The position numbers were made by a program, and so were the translations under genes. Positions 48,338 to 61,514 of a stretch of 64,000 bases of DNA are shown here, piece by piece. Each line of letters opens with the position of its first letter. The first letter of the stretch is position 1. The DNA lies in NCBI GenBank assembly GCA_039621445.1, contig CP154954.1, forward strand, positions 32,961,455 to 33,025,454, in the 5' to 3' direction. The notes under the pieces were generated by a model. The model was not told the DNA's origin, made no database searches, and saw only the letters and a program-made list of their open reading frames with translations. Origin of the DNA: Euglena gracilis. Its lineage: Eukaryota > Euglenida > Euglenophyceae > Euglenales.

Positions 48338-51300
48338 AGTGCGCAGGTGTGCATTCACCCCCCTCCCCTCCCGGACTTTTCCTGAAGTTTCAGTTATTGT
48401 GGCTCCTGGGGGTGGGGGTGGGAAGGGGGCATTGTGGTCTCTACGCTTAGACTGGAGGGGAGGTTCTGTACCCTGTGTTGGAAGCAGGGCACAAGGGGGC
48501 GCTAGCGAAGGTTTGTTCTGTGCCTGTAGTCTGCATTCAGAGAGTGGTGGGGAGGGTATGTTTAAATCCACACCAGATGCCTGTAGGGGAGGGCTCGTTA
48601 CCTTTCGTTAGACTGCCTGCTGTTTGCATTGCACACGGTGCACTGCGCCCCTCCTTGACACATGCAGGCACAGCATCCCTCCAGTGGCACCCGCAGTCCG
48701 TCCCGCATGCCTTCTCATAGGCACCACGGCACATCACCATGTGCGACCACCTGTGTTTAGGTCTGACGTTTGGGATGGGCTGCTGGGTATGGAGGGGGGG
48801 GCTGGCTTGCATTCCTCTCCTGTGTGTCACTGGTTTTAAAAGCTACAAAACGGAGCCCCACTTCAACCCTTTTTGCCACAGACTACACCCACCAGAACAG
48901 CCCTCACAAACAACATAAAATGGCTCCTCTCCGAGGTTGCATGAGGCACAAGAATGCGCACGTGCGCACTCTTGAGGCCATTCCTTCGCTGGCTGGCTGT
49001 GATTCTATCTGCAGAAAAGCAGGAGGGGAGCAACGCTGGGCATCCACAAGAGTGCGCACCTGCGCATTCCGTGAGGGGGAGTGCGCATGTGCGCATTCTC
49101 TGTGTTGTGGGGAGCTGTGTCTTGCACTCCTGAACCCAGTGCTAGCGCAGCATTGTGACAGGGCTACACCCTTTTTGTTAGCGATTTCAGAGGCATCTCA
49201 TTGCAAAGATGGATGCCGCCAGTAGGGTGGACGTCTCCTGGGCTGCCTCCACCTTGTGTGCTGAGTTGTTTTGGCATGGCCCTGCATAGCAACTCCCTGT
49301 TTTTTTTTTTTTTTTTTTTTACCAGGGTCCTTTTTTTAGTTTTTCTTTTTTTTTTTTTTATTTTTTTTTTTTTCTTTTGTTTTTTTTTTTTTTTTTTTTT
49401 TTTTCTTTTTTTACCAGGGTGCTTTAAGGTGAGACACAAGAAGGGAATGCGCATGTGCGCATTCACCCTGATGTGCCATGTTTGACTGCAGCCATTGCAG
49501 ATGAGGTGTGTGGAGAAAGTGTCTTCATATGTGCTTTCCTTGGTCTTGGACAGCGGCCAGGGGTTGTGTGGCTTTGAGTGCTGGAGCGTCGACTCTGAGT
49601 ACATGATAAAAAAGGGATCTGTGTGGTGGGTGACGTTTGTTGCCAACAAGGCCACAGGCGGTGGTCCTCCCCTGCCGTGTTCCGCTTCAGGGTTGCCTTG
49701 TCCTTGGACACCATTCGATCCTCACAGGGAGGTCTATATTTCAGCCATGTGGTTTTAAACCCAGGCCTGTGGGGGGGGAGTGAGCGTGGGTGGTGGCAGG
49801 CCCACCTGGGTGTACAAAATTCAGCAGTGTGGCTGTAATTCAAAGAAAGGCACAAGACGCTTTTTTGCGCATGTGTGCATTCACCGTCTTTTCACTCATG
49901 CCATGAAAGACTGCTGACCGCAGTTGGGAATTAGGGTGCCCGTCACTGAGGAATTTCCTTGGGCACTGAAGTCCCTTTCTCATCCATTGTCCATGGTGCG
50001 ACACAGTGGAATACACAGAACAAGCAGGAAAGGAAAAATTATCGGTTTTATCGGTCGTTTTCTTTTGTGATGTGCTTGTGCCTGACTCACGGTCTCAAGG
50101 GCCTGGAGAATTTTTGGTCAAGGACTCTCCAATGGCGTTCACTTCTTTCAGTCCATTTTGATTGTGAAATAATTCTGTGTTTACAGACCGTTTTTGGGAA
50201 TGATGCCGAAGGTGGTGATAGGCGTGTTTCACTCTCAAGGTGCCAACCCCGTGAGCACCATGTGTGTGGAACCAGACGCAATCCCCTGCTTTGACCCTAA
50301 TTGTGGGGCACAGTGCTCCTTGCACTATGCACTGCAGCCCAACGTAAGGTTGGTCAGTGCGGCCATTGGCTGTGTGCTGCCATGCATGCTCAGGGGCGGG
50401 GCATGCATGCTCTTGGAACAACGCTAGCTGCAACCGGCCCATCACCTCCGCCGGGTGGGGGACGGTTGCATTTGCGTTGTGAGGTGGTCCACACGTTCAT
50501 AAAAGCAGCATAGGCTGGGCTGGGTACTGGACTGCAGCAGGTGAAGTCGAATGCGCAGGTGCGCATTCTTTTTTGTTCAATGACTTGACGACACCTGCAG
50601 CAGCGTGGAAAACCCTGGGCTCAGCGACGGCAGGTGTCAAGGCAAGAATTCACGTCCTTCAGTGAGGGGGAACTGCCCCCCTGCAGGTGTTTCAGGGTGT
50701 GGTCTGGTGCAGCGACAGGGTTGCCAAGGGGTGATTCTGTTGGTCCATCTCCCCCTCACACACCCATGTTCTTCAAGCCCGAACCAGGTCATTTTTTTGG
50801 ATTTATGAGGGATTATTTCACTTGTCTCTGATATTATGCCCATTTTGGCGATTTGGATTCGGTTTTTGTGAATCTGGGGCCATTTTGACAAATTTTGGTC
50901 AATATTGAGCTGATTTGGGGCTTTTGGGCTTTGTTTGGTCAAAATGAGCAAGTGCAAAATATTTCAGGTCATTTTACACCATTTTGGTTTTTTGTGTGCA
51001 TTTTTGTAGCCGATGCTTTATGCCATTCTTTATCTTTGTGACCATTTTCGCTCATTTGAAAAGATTTTCGAAAAAATTCACAAAGTAATTTGTTCAATAG
51101 ATTCCATGGGCATCTATGCGATACAAGTTGGCGCTGGATTCCACATGTGTGGAATGTGCTTTCGGTTCTGTGCTTGCTCACTTTGCACACTTTTGCTCAT
51201 TTTTGGGGTCATTTCACATATCTCTGATGACAACTTTCAAAACCACCCACCTGGATAATATTTATCATTCTCATTCCGACCCTAATTGGACGTGTTTTGA

Positions 51301-52897
51301 TGAGACTTGCCACATTTGAGGCATTTTGGGGTGTTTTATGACCCTTTTTTGTGCCATTTTATGACATTTTTTTTGGACATAGAGGTGACATAGAGGTAGA
51401 GGTTGAGGTGGAGGTGGGTCAGATAAAGGTAGAGGTTTTGACCTCGACCTCTACCTCTATCCAGCCCTAGTCTAAATCTCCTGGCGGTCCACAAATCAGC
51501 ATACCATAGATTGGTGACGGCGCTGTTTCTGCCTTGGTCCAATATTGGGCAAAGGGGACGAAGCAAAAATACATTTAAAAAAAAAATGTGGCACCAATGT
51601 GGCACGTTATCCGTCAACAAAAACAAATTGACAAAACTCGGCGAAACACGAAAGACACGGGCTCATTGAGGCGTCCATAGGCAAAAAGAAAAGTGCAAAC
51701 ACACACAGATATACAACAGCCAAGACGAAGGAAATGTGGCATTGCTTGGCACCAAAGCACAATTGCTTCAACCTGCCATGTGGTTTGCTAGGAAGACAAA
51801 ATTAAGCCAACCAAAATTTATGCACCGCAGTGCAAAAATAAAATTAAAAGGTGAACAACAGACAATTCTCTCTTGAAAAACCCTGGTCTGAGCAAATCAG
51901 GAAATCCACCCCATTTCCAGAGGTGTTTTTTAATGCGCAAAAATGCAGAGCTGCTAAACCCCACAGATATTTGTTCCACAGTTTCGTGTTTGGTCGTTTG
52001 TTGGATTGTCGTCTGGGTTTTTTGAGCTCCATTTGGGCGACGTTGGGGTTTTGTGTCATGGGGCTGCCGTAAATCCATAAAAATTTAGGAACCCTTTCTT
52101 TCGCCGTTTTTTTTTAAAGCCAATAATAAAGAAAATGTGGAGTGAAAATAAATAAAATTGTCATAAATTGTGTAAATTGAATAAAATGAATAAAATTGCA
52201 TTTTAAATGCAATTTTTTAAATATTTTTGTGGTTTTTCTAGTATTGCTTTGAAGAAAAAATCTTGTGTCAAAAATCTTGATCTTTGAATTGTTTTCGATA
52301 TTTTTTTCTTTGCTCATAAAGCTAAGAAAAGATCCTAAAATCCAAAAAAAAAACATATAAAAAAACACAAATGACATTTTGGGGTGCGCTTTGTGCAGTT
52401 TTGCCCGCACTGGGCTGGGCGGGAGGGAAACCCCCCACCTTTAAGTCTCCACCAGCCTTGGTGGGGTGGGGGGTGAGGGACCCGGCTTCTGCTCAAGGGT
52501 CTGCAGTACCCCTCAGCAGGGGGGGGGGGGCTCGACTGCAGCTAGTTCAAATTTGGCTTGTGGACCCCTGGGGGGGGGGGGGTGCGCCAGCAGGGCCAGT
52601 TTGTGGAATTTTTTTGACAGCCCAAAGCCTGCCCCAAATGACCGTTTTTGGCAATTCGGGATTTTTTTGAACAAAATTGGCCCAACAACGCCCTGAAAGT
52701 CCCATTTCTGCCTCTGGCACACAACGCCGGAGGAGCTTTTTTCCCCCATTTCAGGGGGTTTCAGCCGAGGGGTCCAGCCCGTGGCTTTTTTCCCCATTGG
52801 CTCGGAAAATGGTTTGCCTAAAGACCCCGGTCCTTAAGCAACACTGTGCGGGGGACAGTGCCCCGGGGCTTTGCTCCCCCCACCTTCCCCCGCACAG
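48338..52897. other. Gene-poor stretch with paired TGCGCA motifs
   Basis: No GC-rich exon is seen here. The left 2.2 kb has fewer G runs, a poly-T tract and seven paired TGCGCA sites. From 50,800 to 52,400 it is AT-rich. It may contain part of the inverted repeat, since the outer border of that repeat is not visible. Confidence 0.6.
49300..49420. repeat. Poly-T tract with two accagggt(c/g) copies
   Basis: T runs from 49,300 to 49,415, broken by accagggtcc and flanked by accagggtgc. It could be the reverse of a poly-A tail of an inserted sequence. Confidence 0.85.
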
Positions 52898-53085
52898 GCC
52901 CCGGTCCGCCGGCCGGCCCCCCGGCGGAGGAGTGGGGCGGCGTGGCGGACCGCATCCGGCGGATGCAGCGGCGGCGGGAGACCCAGGCGCGGCGCACCGC
53001 CCAGCGGGAGGCGCAGCTGCCCCCGGAGAAGCGGCTGGAGGCCCTGCACCGGAGGCTGGACCAGCAGTTCGCCCGGGGAGGGGCG
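52898..53085 (+). CDS. Charged-helix exon of the plus-strand gene
   Basis: Acceptor ccgcacag, donor gtctgt. It reads EEWGGVADRIRRMQRRRETQ, then ARRTAQREAQLPPEKRLEAL and HRRLDQQFA. It resembles the coiled-coil exons of the LRRIQ-like gene in composition but not in sequence. Confidence 0.75.
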
Positions 53086-56000
53086 GTCTGTGGGTGGGTG
53101 GGGGCGTGGGTGGGGGTGGGGGTTTGGGTGTGGTGTGGGGGTGGTGAGAATGGGGGTGGGGGGGTGGGGGTGGGTGCCTGAGCGGGGGCGCAGCCTTCTG
53201 AAAACATCTAATCTGATTCCCCCAAATGAGGGTCTAAAGTAAATGCTTGATGAAATTTGGTAGTCCACCCTTGTCCCTCAGAGCAAGTGAAAATTTTTCA
53301 CGCATTCCTAGCCTAGGATTTATGTTCCAAACCATTGAAAGCCTTGTTCTTTTCTCGCACATTTTTTCTGTGCCAGAAATGCATTGACTCCTTGCATTTT
53401 TTTGTTGATTAAACTTGTCTGGTTTCCGATGTTTAGTGTTTTCAACGTTTTCGGTTTTTATTTTCAAAGTTTCAGGCACCGCTTTAGATTTTGGGGGTGG
53501 ATTGTGTTTTCGCCCAGCCCCGGCCTCAATGGCCCACCACCAGGAATGTCTGTGGCCCAAACAATCCCTGGCAAGCTGCCTCAGCCGCGGCTGCGCCTGA
53601 TGGCACCAACAGCATTGTGCGGAGCACCTGGTGGAAATTGGACACAAGCGTGAAAAAAAGTTTGAACTGGGTTTACATGCATGTGTGTGTACGTATAATG
53701 TAATATGTGTATGTGTATATGTATTTGTGAATGCACATGTGTACGTATCCGCATCCATATATGCATACATATTTGTGTATGTACATGTGTATGTGTATGT
53801 ATATGTATATGTATGTGTATGTGTATATGTGTATGTGTATGTGTATATGTATATGTATATATATATGCATATGTGTATGTAAATGTTTATGTATGTGTTT
53901 ATGCATATGCATATGTATATGTATATGCATATGCATATGTATCAGGGAATTTTTTTGTCCGGACCCCACCCTATTTACCTCGGGGGGGGGGGGGCTCCTA
54001 GCCAGCACTCGTTTTCCCCAGCAAGCAGCTCCCCAGGCTGCGAAACCCCCTGACAGTCAGTGATAATAAAGTTTTCGCAACCCGGCAAGTCGGGGCTTGA
54101 CGGAAAAGAATTCGGTGCAAGGCACCAAAAGACCTCTGTTCTGCAGAACTTTTTTTTGAAGATGACTGTTTTTGTTGCTGCAGTTTCCAACGCCTGCCTT
54201 TGTAATCCAACATGGGTTTTGACAATTCAAACAATTACAAAAAAATTTTTGAAGAAAGGGAAAGTCACCGCTGGCAATCCATCTGTTTCTTGTTTTTAAG
54301 GAGCCTCTGATCCCAAATGCATTACATTTTCTGACAAAAACCAGCAAGGTTTCTTTTAGCGCAATATATGCCTCATTCAAATTGTTGTAAAATGAGATTT
54401 TGGATGTCTTTCCGGTCTTGGCTATCCCAAAAAAAAATATTTGTCTTTTGTGCCTGAAGTTGGGATTTGGATTTTCGATAAAAGTCCAAAGAACACCTTC
54501 ATCACCTCTGGCACCTGGTGCCGCCAGGGGTCTGAACTTTTGGGATAGTCTTACTGTTGGCAGTCCACAGGTTCTCATTTGGGAGGGTTGATGCACATCG
54601 CCACCGCATCCACTCACCTGTGGGCCATCAGCCAAAAACCTGTTGAAAACCTCATTTTTCCTCTGGCACGCAGCGCCGGAGGAAACTTTTTTTTCCAGTC
54701 CGGGGGACCCCCGGACCCCCCGGGGGGGAGGGGGGGTCTAGCTAGTCCACTTTTTTCAGTGTCTAGCCGATTGGCTAGCCAGTACCCCCCCCCCCCGGGT
54801 CCTTAAGCAAATGCCTGATTGGGAGGTTGGGGGTGGCTGCTGCTGTTGTTGATGGGAGGGCGTCGCTGCGGGGCCGGGAGTGTCCGGCAGGCCTGCAGGC
54901 CAGCCTGCTGGAGTCAATGGGCGGAGGCCGGCCGACCGACATCGAACTGCAGTCAGTGCCGAGGGCGGGCCCAACCCCCCCCCAAGGTGCAAACTCAGCT
55001 GGGGTTGTGGTCGGGGACCAGGGTTCGGGGCTAGGAGGGTGCCACCAGGGAATTTCTTAAGCCGGAGGGTACGTACCCCCCCGGGGGGGGGGGGGTCCAG
55101 CCAGCCAGCAGCTCAAATCCAGCCAGCAGCCCAAATTCGGGCTGGGAGCCCCCCCCCCCGGGGTCGACTGAAATAAACTCGGGTCCAGCCCGGCCGGAGT
55201 CCGGGCCAGCCAGCCGAAGGCCGGGCCAGCCGGCCGCAGGCTGGCCAGCCAACTGGGCTGCCCAGCTCACCTATCCCTGCATTTTTTCCCCTCACCACAG
55301 TTTCCTCCATCACAGCCCCCAGCCTTGATCTAGCTCCATCCACCAAAATGTCGAAACTGGCAAAAATGTGTTGGAAAATTTTGTTTTTCTCCGACCCAGC
55401 CCAGCCCAGCCCAGCCCCCTCCAGCCCCGGACCCCCCCTCCCCCCACCCCGGGGGGGGGGTCCAGCCAGCAGCTCAAATCCAGCCAGCAGCCTTTTTGCC
55501 AGCTGGAGGCTGGACCCCCCCGGGGGGTCCTTAAGAAATTCCCTGGGTGCCACGGCTTTAGGTAGTGGATCTACCCCCTCCTTGGCCGCCCCACCAGCCA
55601 AGGTGTCTGGACCGATCCCAGGGAGGTAGTCAGACCCTCAATTTTCAGCTTCCGGCGCTTTACACCGAATTTTTTTGGCTATTTTGACGAATTTTGCCCA
55701 AAACCTGCCCAAAATTGCAGTTTGGGTCCATATAGGGGGATTTTTCAGCCCGACGCCCAAAATCCTTCATTTTGACCACGCCACTGTTTAGGTCCCCTGT
55801 GGGGGGTTTGACCCCATCCACCTGCCAGGGTTGGTGACGGCTGGCTGGTGTTCCGTACTCCACTCCACCTTCTGTCTACCCACAGCCAAAAAAAAAAACA
55901 CTGCCACACATCCATGTCCAGCATGTGCCATCGTTGTGCACAACATGGCGTCGGGGGTCGGCCTCGGATGGCCCGCCCTCTGCCCGTCCTCCGCCAGCCG

Positions 56001-58901
56001 CAGCCTCGGCGAGCGTTCCCGCACGTTCGGCGCGCTCGGGTCGTCGCGGGAGGAGGCGGCCGGCGGGCCGCGGACGGGCTCCGCCCCCTCCGCGCCGGGG
56101 GTGTGGGCGGACCGGGCGTCCCCGGGGGGCGGCTCCGCCCACCGCAGCCTGCCGGGCAGCTTCGGCAGCACCGGGGACGTCCTGAATGGACCCCGTTGAC
56201 CAACTATCGGGCCGACTGTGTTTGTCACACGCGGATACACACGGCACAGGCGCACGCATGGCCTCACGTGTGCATGCAAGCACCCACATGGACACAAATG
56301 CATAATTTTTGTTTGTTTGTGCTCGTTGTTCACAAGCAAGTCAGGGTGGAGTTGCCAGGGTTGAGCAGGGATTTTTTTTTTTGCAGAGAGGCAGAGAAGT
56401 GTGTCCCCCCTCGGGGTCAAAACCAAAACCCCTCAGTATTCAAGAACCTGAAATTCCCTTTCCAGGTACTCTTCACTTGTGGGGGCTTTGGGTTGTTGGA
56501 CAACTTTCAAAAAAAATTGGAGGTTGGCAGAGCACCTTTTTTTTTCAGCAGGTGTGCATGGAAATGTAAATTGTAACCCCAAAAAATCCCCCCCCCAAAT
56601 AATAATCCCCCCGAGGACCGATTTTGGCTTCCCAAATAATAACCCCCCGACAACCATAAAGGCAATGAAAAAAGGAGGGGAAATCAACAGAATGGTTAAA
56701 AAAGAAACACAAACATGGAGGAAATTGGTGCAGAAATTATGTTCCAAAGTTCGTCCATTTTCAAAGGAGCCCCAAAATGCCCAAAAAAAAGTCCCCTGTA
56801 TTGCCTCTTGGTGGTGCATGTTTGACTTCGAAAATTTCGCCCAAATAACGAACCCCCCCCCAAAATGATCAACCCCCCTGGACCCCAATTCCGAATGTCT
56901 AGATAATAATACGGGGGTTTATTATTTCCTTCAGTGTTTCTTTCGGTATGGGGGGGGCGGTTAGGTAGTAATTGTGTGTGTCCATAAACGAATGAGTATT
57001 TTATACCTTTTCACAAATCAAGGTTAAGCAAACATGTGTGTGCGTATGATTTCATCCATGTGAGATGGTCTCTTCATCGTTGCATTGGAGTTCTTACGCA
57101 CACGCACAGTCCCAGTTTCACGCTATGTTTTCAAGGCGGTCCCCCTCCCATCCCCTCGCTGCCATCTCCTATGCGTGCACCAGCTAAGCCCACCGCCCTC
57201 GCCCCCCTGCCCAACCGTCCACCCGTCAGCTCTTCTCCGGGGCTGCTCTGTGTCACTGTGCTTTGGCCGCAGCAAACTATCGTAGCCAAGGATGGATATT
57301 GATATTGGTTTTTGGGGAGGTCGCGATAAATTTGGATGGATTGAAGCCCCGATATCGTCGATAAAGGTTGATAAAACCGATGTGATCATTTTGTGCCCCG
57401 ATATCCTCATTTTTGTGATTTGGAGAATCCCAAAATCGCCCAAAAAAAAAGAGAGAACAAAAAAGTACGTTGCCCCCCCCAATAAAGCTGATATTTCACG
57501 ATATTTTTTCGGGACCCCATAAATTCAAGATTTTCGATAAACCCGATACGGGCCGATATCCAATATCCATCCTTGTTGTGGCCAAAAGGCAAAGCACACA
57601 CCACCATCCCCCACTGGGGGGATTACTGGGGTGGGTGGAATTGATTCAGAAAGGCAGCACCCAAAGGATGAAAGACCCTGCCTTCCTGTGAAACTTCATG
57701 TCGGCCCTTTGTTTCCTCTTTGTCCCGGCGGCTGCGGACATAGTAGTAGTACATCCCCATAGAACCCTGTCATGTGCACCAGCCGCCCCCCCATGTATTC
57801 CCCTCCCTCCTCTCTACCCATGGATGCCCCCCGGCAAACAGACCCACGTGTATGCGCGGGGCACTTTGGGGCCACACCGCACGTCAGCCGCCCCGGCCCC
57901 CGACCTCTCCGCCAGCCTGGCCGGCCGGCCCCTCCCCCCGTCCCCCTCCGCCGCCCCCCCGCCCCAGCCCCGCCCCGCCCCGGCCCCCGCCGGCCCCGGC
58001 CGCGCCTCCGCCGTCGCCCCGCTGGCCCGCCCCGCCCCGGGCGGCGCCGCGCCGGCCGACCCGGGCCTCGGCCTCGGGCTCGCCTCCCGCCGCCTCCACG
58101 GCGTCCACCAGCCGGGCCCCCCGCCCCCGTCGACCCAGCCACCCCCGGCCCAGCGGCCCGTTGGGGCGGCCCAGGCCGCCGCCCGGACCACTGCATTGCT
58201 CAGGATGCGTTGGACCCCCCCCCAAGGGGATGGCTGACTGGTTTTTGGGCCCCAGACCACTCGGAGTGGGTGGGGTCAGCCGAAAGTGCCCCGCGATGTA
58301 AATGAAAGCTTTTTTGACGTTGATCAGCGTGAGGTTTTGAACCAGTTTGTCTTGAGTGGCTGGAGTGATCCCCCGGTCCCCACCCGAGGGGGTTGAAAGT
58401 GGGCTGGTGAATAAACCTCCCCTGCCCACCCCCCCAGGCTGGTTATTAAGCAATGCTATGGCCCAGACCCGGCCAGACCCCAGCAAGCCCACTCCGCTGG
58501 AGGACCCCGGCGGGCTGGGCCTCATGTCTCGGCGGGCGCTGCTCTTCCCGTCCTTCCCGGACGCCCCATGTGGTTCTGCAAGGCACCCTTTGGGGATATT
58601 CCAACCTACACCTTAAGCTGAGGTTCCGTGCAGGAACCCCAGGGGCTTTGAGAACAGTCATAAAATGCCCCCCCCCCCAAAAGGACAGCCACTTTCGCAC
58701 GTGACGGCCAGGCCACGCAGTAATGGGTGTCCCCCAAAGCCATCAGACACCACTGGTGCACAGGTGGAACTTCCAAAAGTTGCCCCCCCCCCCGACCTCA
58801 AAAAAAAGGGCAGCGCCGTCCTTCGGCGGCTGGTCGGCGCCGCGGCGGGGGAGGCCCCGGCCCAGCGTCCCGCCCTACGGCCCCCCCAGGCCCGCCGCTG
58901 A
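52898..58901 (+). CDS. Coiled-coil then Pro/Ala-rich protein, unrecognised (whole gene span)
   Basis: Five GC-rich exons on the plus strand: 52,898-53,085, 55,922-56,178, 57,898-58,159, 58,451-58,569 and 58,809-58,901 (TGA). The first encodes a charged helix, the next two Ser/Gly- and Pro/Ala-rich disordered sequence, the last a short basic tail. No domain is recognised. Phases do not all agree, so exons are missing or borders are off. The start is not found; the first exon here begins at an acceptor and so is internal. Confidence 0.6.
53680..53945. repeat. (TATG)n-type repeat
   Basis: Degenerate gtatatgtatgtgt for about 260 bp, in the long first recognised intron of the plus-strand gene. 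Confidence 0.95.
55922..56178 (+). CDS. Ser/Gly-rich exon of the plus-strand gene
   Basis: Acceptor atgtccag, donor GAC|gtcctg. It reads SRSLGERSRTFGALGSSREE, then GPRTGSAPSAPGVWADRASP and HRSLPGSFGSTGD. The reverse strand is open too, but the plus frame has nearly all GC third positions. Confidence 0.6.
56580..56935. mobile_element. C-run/G-run hairpin element (aataataaccccc family)
   Basis: Two ccaaataataaycccccc copies near 56,595 and 56,634, and a third (caaataacgaacccccccc) near 56,845, face tacgggggtttattattt at 56,910. Confidence 0.5.
57898..58159 (+). CDS. Pro/Ala-rich exon of the plus-strand gene
   Basis: Acceptor cgtcag. It reads APAPDLSASLAGRPLPPSPS, a long Pro/Ala part, then LGLGLASRRLHGVHQPGPPP. 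Probably disordered. The donor gttggg is uncertain. Confidence 0.6.
58451..58569 (+). CDS. Exon of the plus-strand gene
   Basis: Acceptor ttattaag|CAATGC, donor gtggtt. It reads MAQTRPDPSKPTPLEDPGGL and then GLMSRRALLFPSFPDAP. Confidence 0.65.
58809..58901 (+). CDS. Last exon of the plus-strand gene with stop
   Basis: Acceptor aaaaag in an A run. It reads GSAVLRRLVGAAAGEAPAQR and then ALRPPQARR, with TGA at 58,899-58,901. Confidence 0.6.
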   Translation, partial: GSAVLRRLVGAAAGEAPAQRPALRPPQARR

Positions 58902-60077
58902 CCACCCCTCTGAGTTGCACTACAGCTTCTTGTCCGTTTATGGCCGGCGCTAACTTCGCGTTTAGCCCAGTTTGTGTGGTGAGTGCTGACCCCCCCCCCC
59001 CCGGCGTGGTGGGTGGCTGGCGCCAAATACCCCTGGGGGGGCGGGGCCTCCCGTTTCTGGCTGAAGGTCCCCCCTCCACTGCACATTTCCTGAGCCCCTT
59101 CCATCGACGTCTCGTTATGAAGTCACGAATGGCAAGGGGTGGATTTCTGAACCAGCCCTCGTGGCGGGGGGGGGGGTCGGTCTTTCACATTGTCCTTGTG
59201 TTTGTTTCGTCCCCGGAGGTTTTTTTTTTTTGGTGTTCATTGGTCAGCCCCAGGTGCAGGGGGGCAGGGTAAATGCGATCATTTACAGAGCGCTGTTCAC
59301 ACCTCGCCGAAGTTATCCTGTCATGGACACTGCTCAACGTTTCATTTTTTCACTCCATCGCTTCACCACTGACCTTGAACGCCATGATGTCTGTGTCGTT
59401 TTGTTTGTTTTCGAAGTCGGTCTGGTTTTCCCTAACTGTTGTAATATTCTGTGCAATATGCATGTCAGCCCGCCTCCTGACCCCCTGACCTTTTCTGCTC
59501 TCCACTCACCACCTCACCCACCGCACCGATGCAAATGCACTATTTCCCAGTGTCATATGCATTTTCCATCCCAGAGAGAAACTAGCAAGCGCATCATCAG
59601 TGAATGCAAATCAAAGAACAGGGGGGATGGCCGAAAAAGATCTGTCCAAATAATTTTGCCCCCCCCCTTTACAAGAAAAATGTGGAAAGGGGTGCATCGT
59701 CTTGGAAAATGAGGAAGTGGAAGGACAAAGACCATGCCATGATGTTCTGTTTGTTATGTTGTCCGATGAAGTAAATCGTGTTGCAACAGCTTTCAGAAAC
59801 AAAGTGGTTCTTGAAAAAGAGTGGGTCCACCACTGGTTTTATGCTCTCAAAATAGCTTTGCAGGGGCACAGTTATTTGGGGGCACAGTTATTATTACATT
59901 CCCTGGTTGAAAGAGCAGTCAACTACTGCTCACCGTCGCATGGCAAAATGTCCCGAACCAAGAGCAACGAACCAGCAAGGGGAGGGTGACCTGGACAGGC
60001 ACCGGGAGTGCGCAATCCCACCAACAATGCGGGGATGAGAATGGTGGTCCAAACTTCGCCGTTCAGTCGATGCAGGA
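58902..60077. other. Spacer between the two plus-strand genes
   Basis: A 183-codon frame at 59,161-59,712 and a 95-codon frame at 59,702-59,989 are open, but codon use is AT-rich and no splice pattern or domain is seen. A T run of 12 lies near 59,220. Confidence 0.5.
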
Positions 60078-60150
60078 GGACAAGTTTGAGCCTGCCATTT
60101 GCACCAATGTACCCTTCGAACCCCGGGATCCTGGGCCAGGGCGTCGCTCA
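60078..60150 (+). CDS. Possible exon of a downstream plus-strand gene
   Basis: After cgatgcag the frame reads EDKFEPAICTNVPFEPRDPG. The frame is also open upstream (DENGGPNFAVQSMQ). Third positions are less GC-rich than elsewhere, so it may be spurious. Confidence 0.35.
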
Positions 60151-60277
60151 GCAACCTTCGGGGGGGGGGGGGGGGCGGTCCAGATTTCCATGAGAGGCTG
60201 GCTGGCTGGAGTTTGGGCTGGCTGGAAAAAGGCTGCTAAATGACCCTCCCCCTCTGGCCATGGCTCTGCCCGTAACC

Positions 60278-60655
60278 CCCCCCCATAATAAGACTCTGGA
60301 CTGATTTTTGGGTCCGTTGCTGGAAACCGCCAGGGGGGGGTCTTATTTTGGGGGGCGTCTTATTTTTAGATTTTCACCTGACCGACCCAGGCCCAAAAAA
60401 CCATAATTTTTTGGGTTCCCAAAAGCACCAAAATTTTCCTTCAGCATTTCGCACCATGTCCAAATCGGTATATTTACCATTTTTTTTTGCACTTCAAAAA
60501 TCCATCTAAAAGTGGGTTCTTCGGTATTTTTTTTCAGAAAAAGTTCCACCCTCCCCGTTTCTTTGCACCATCAGGGGGGTGTTGTTTTTTTGGGGTGCCT
60601 TGTTTTTAGGTTTTTGTTCGATCAGCCGGGGGTTACAGATCAGCCTTTGGGGGGG
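60278..60655. mobile_element. C-run/G-run hairpin element (ataataagac family)
   Basis: cccccccataataagactc faces ggggtcttattttggggg and ggcgtcttatttttag; a further ttttttggggtgccttg piece follows. Confidence 0.5.
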
Positions 60656-60944
60656 TTACAGGAAGGCCTGGTGGGGGAGGCTCGATCGCCCCACCACCCA
60701 CCACAGCACCTCGCAGCGAAAACCCCAGACCCCAAAGAACCATGTCGATCTAAAAATCGGCACCTTGGAAATACAGGAAGGCCTGGTGGGGAGGGTTCGA
60801 CCCCCCCACCCACCACTGCAGGATTCCCGTACAGCCTTTTTTCCCAGCTGGGACTGGGCCATTCTAGGGGTCGAACCGGGTGCCAAAGAATCGGAACTGC
60901 AGAAAACTCCCCAAAAAACCAGGGTCAAAAAAAGCTTCCGTCCC

Positions 60945-61190
60945 AGCACATTCAATGAAGAATCCACAAAACCGTCCCAAAAAAAAACACCATATTTCGA
61001 CAAAAACAGGTCGATTTCAGGGGGGAAAATGATTTCTGGATTATTGGAACATCGCCCATCCACCCAAAACGCCAAAAAAATGAGTTTTTCGACTTTAAAT
61101 TTTTTTGAACCTGTCCAAGACCCCAAAAAGTTTGCCAAAATATGGCCATTTTTTTGCAGCCATTTTTCCTGGTTTTTTCATTGAATGTGC
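60945..61190 (+). repeat. Dispersed intronic repeat family, copy 8
   Basis: Contains aaaatgatttctggattatt, ggaacatcgcccatccaccc, and the 5' part ccgtcccagcacattcaatg in common with copy 6. Confidence 0.7.
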
Positions 61191-61259
61191 TGGGACAGGG
61201 GGTTTTTTTATTTTTAGCACCGCCCTGTTCATGTCCATTGACATCCACTCACGTCCCAG

Positions 61260-61315
61260 ATTTTGTTTTCCTCTCGCATGGTCCAGATGTCAGCCGCATC
61301 CACACATCCAGTGAG
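61260..61315 (+). CDS. Exon of the downstream plus-strand gene
   Basis: Acceptor cgtcccag, donor GAG|gtatgc just before the (GT)n intron. It reads ILFSSRMVQMSAASTHPV and its phase 2 end joins the next exon as S-MGVQTNL. Confidence 0.55.
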
Positions 61316-61326
61316 GTATGCTGCTG

Positions 61327-61452
<126 letters not shown>

Positions 61453-61514
61453 GTTGTGATGTGTTGTGTGTGTGCATATGTAAGTGTCACGATAATCATC
61501 GATCCTTGTTCCAG

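Noticed and set aside
59161-59712. 183-codon plus frame
   Set aside because: Codon third positions are AT-rich, it crosses T and G runs, and there is no recognisable domain or splice context.
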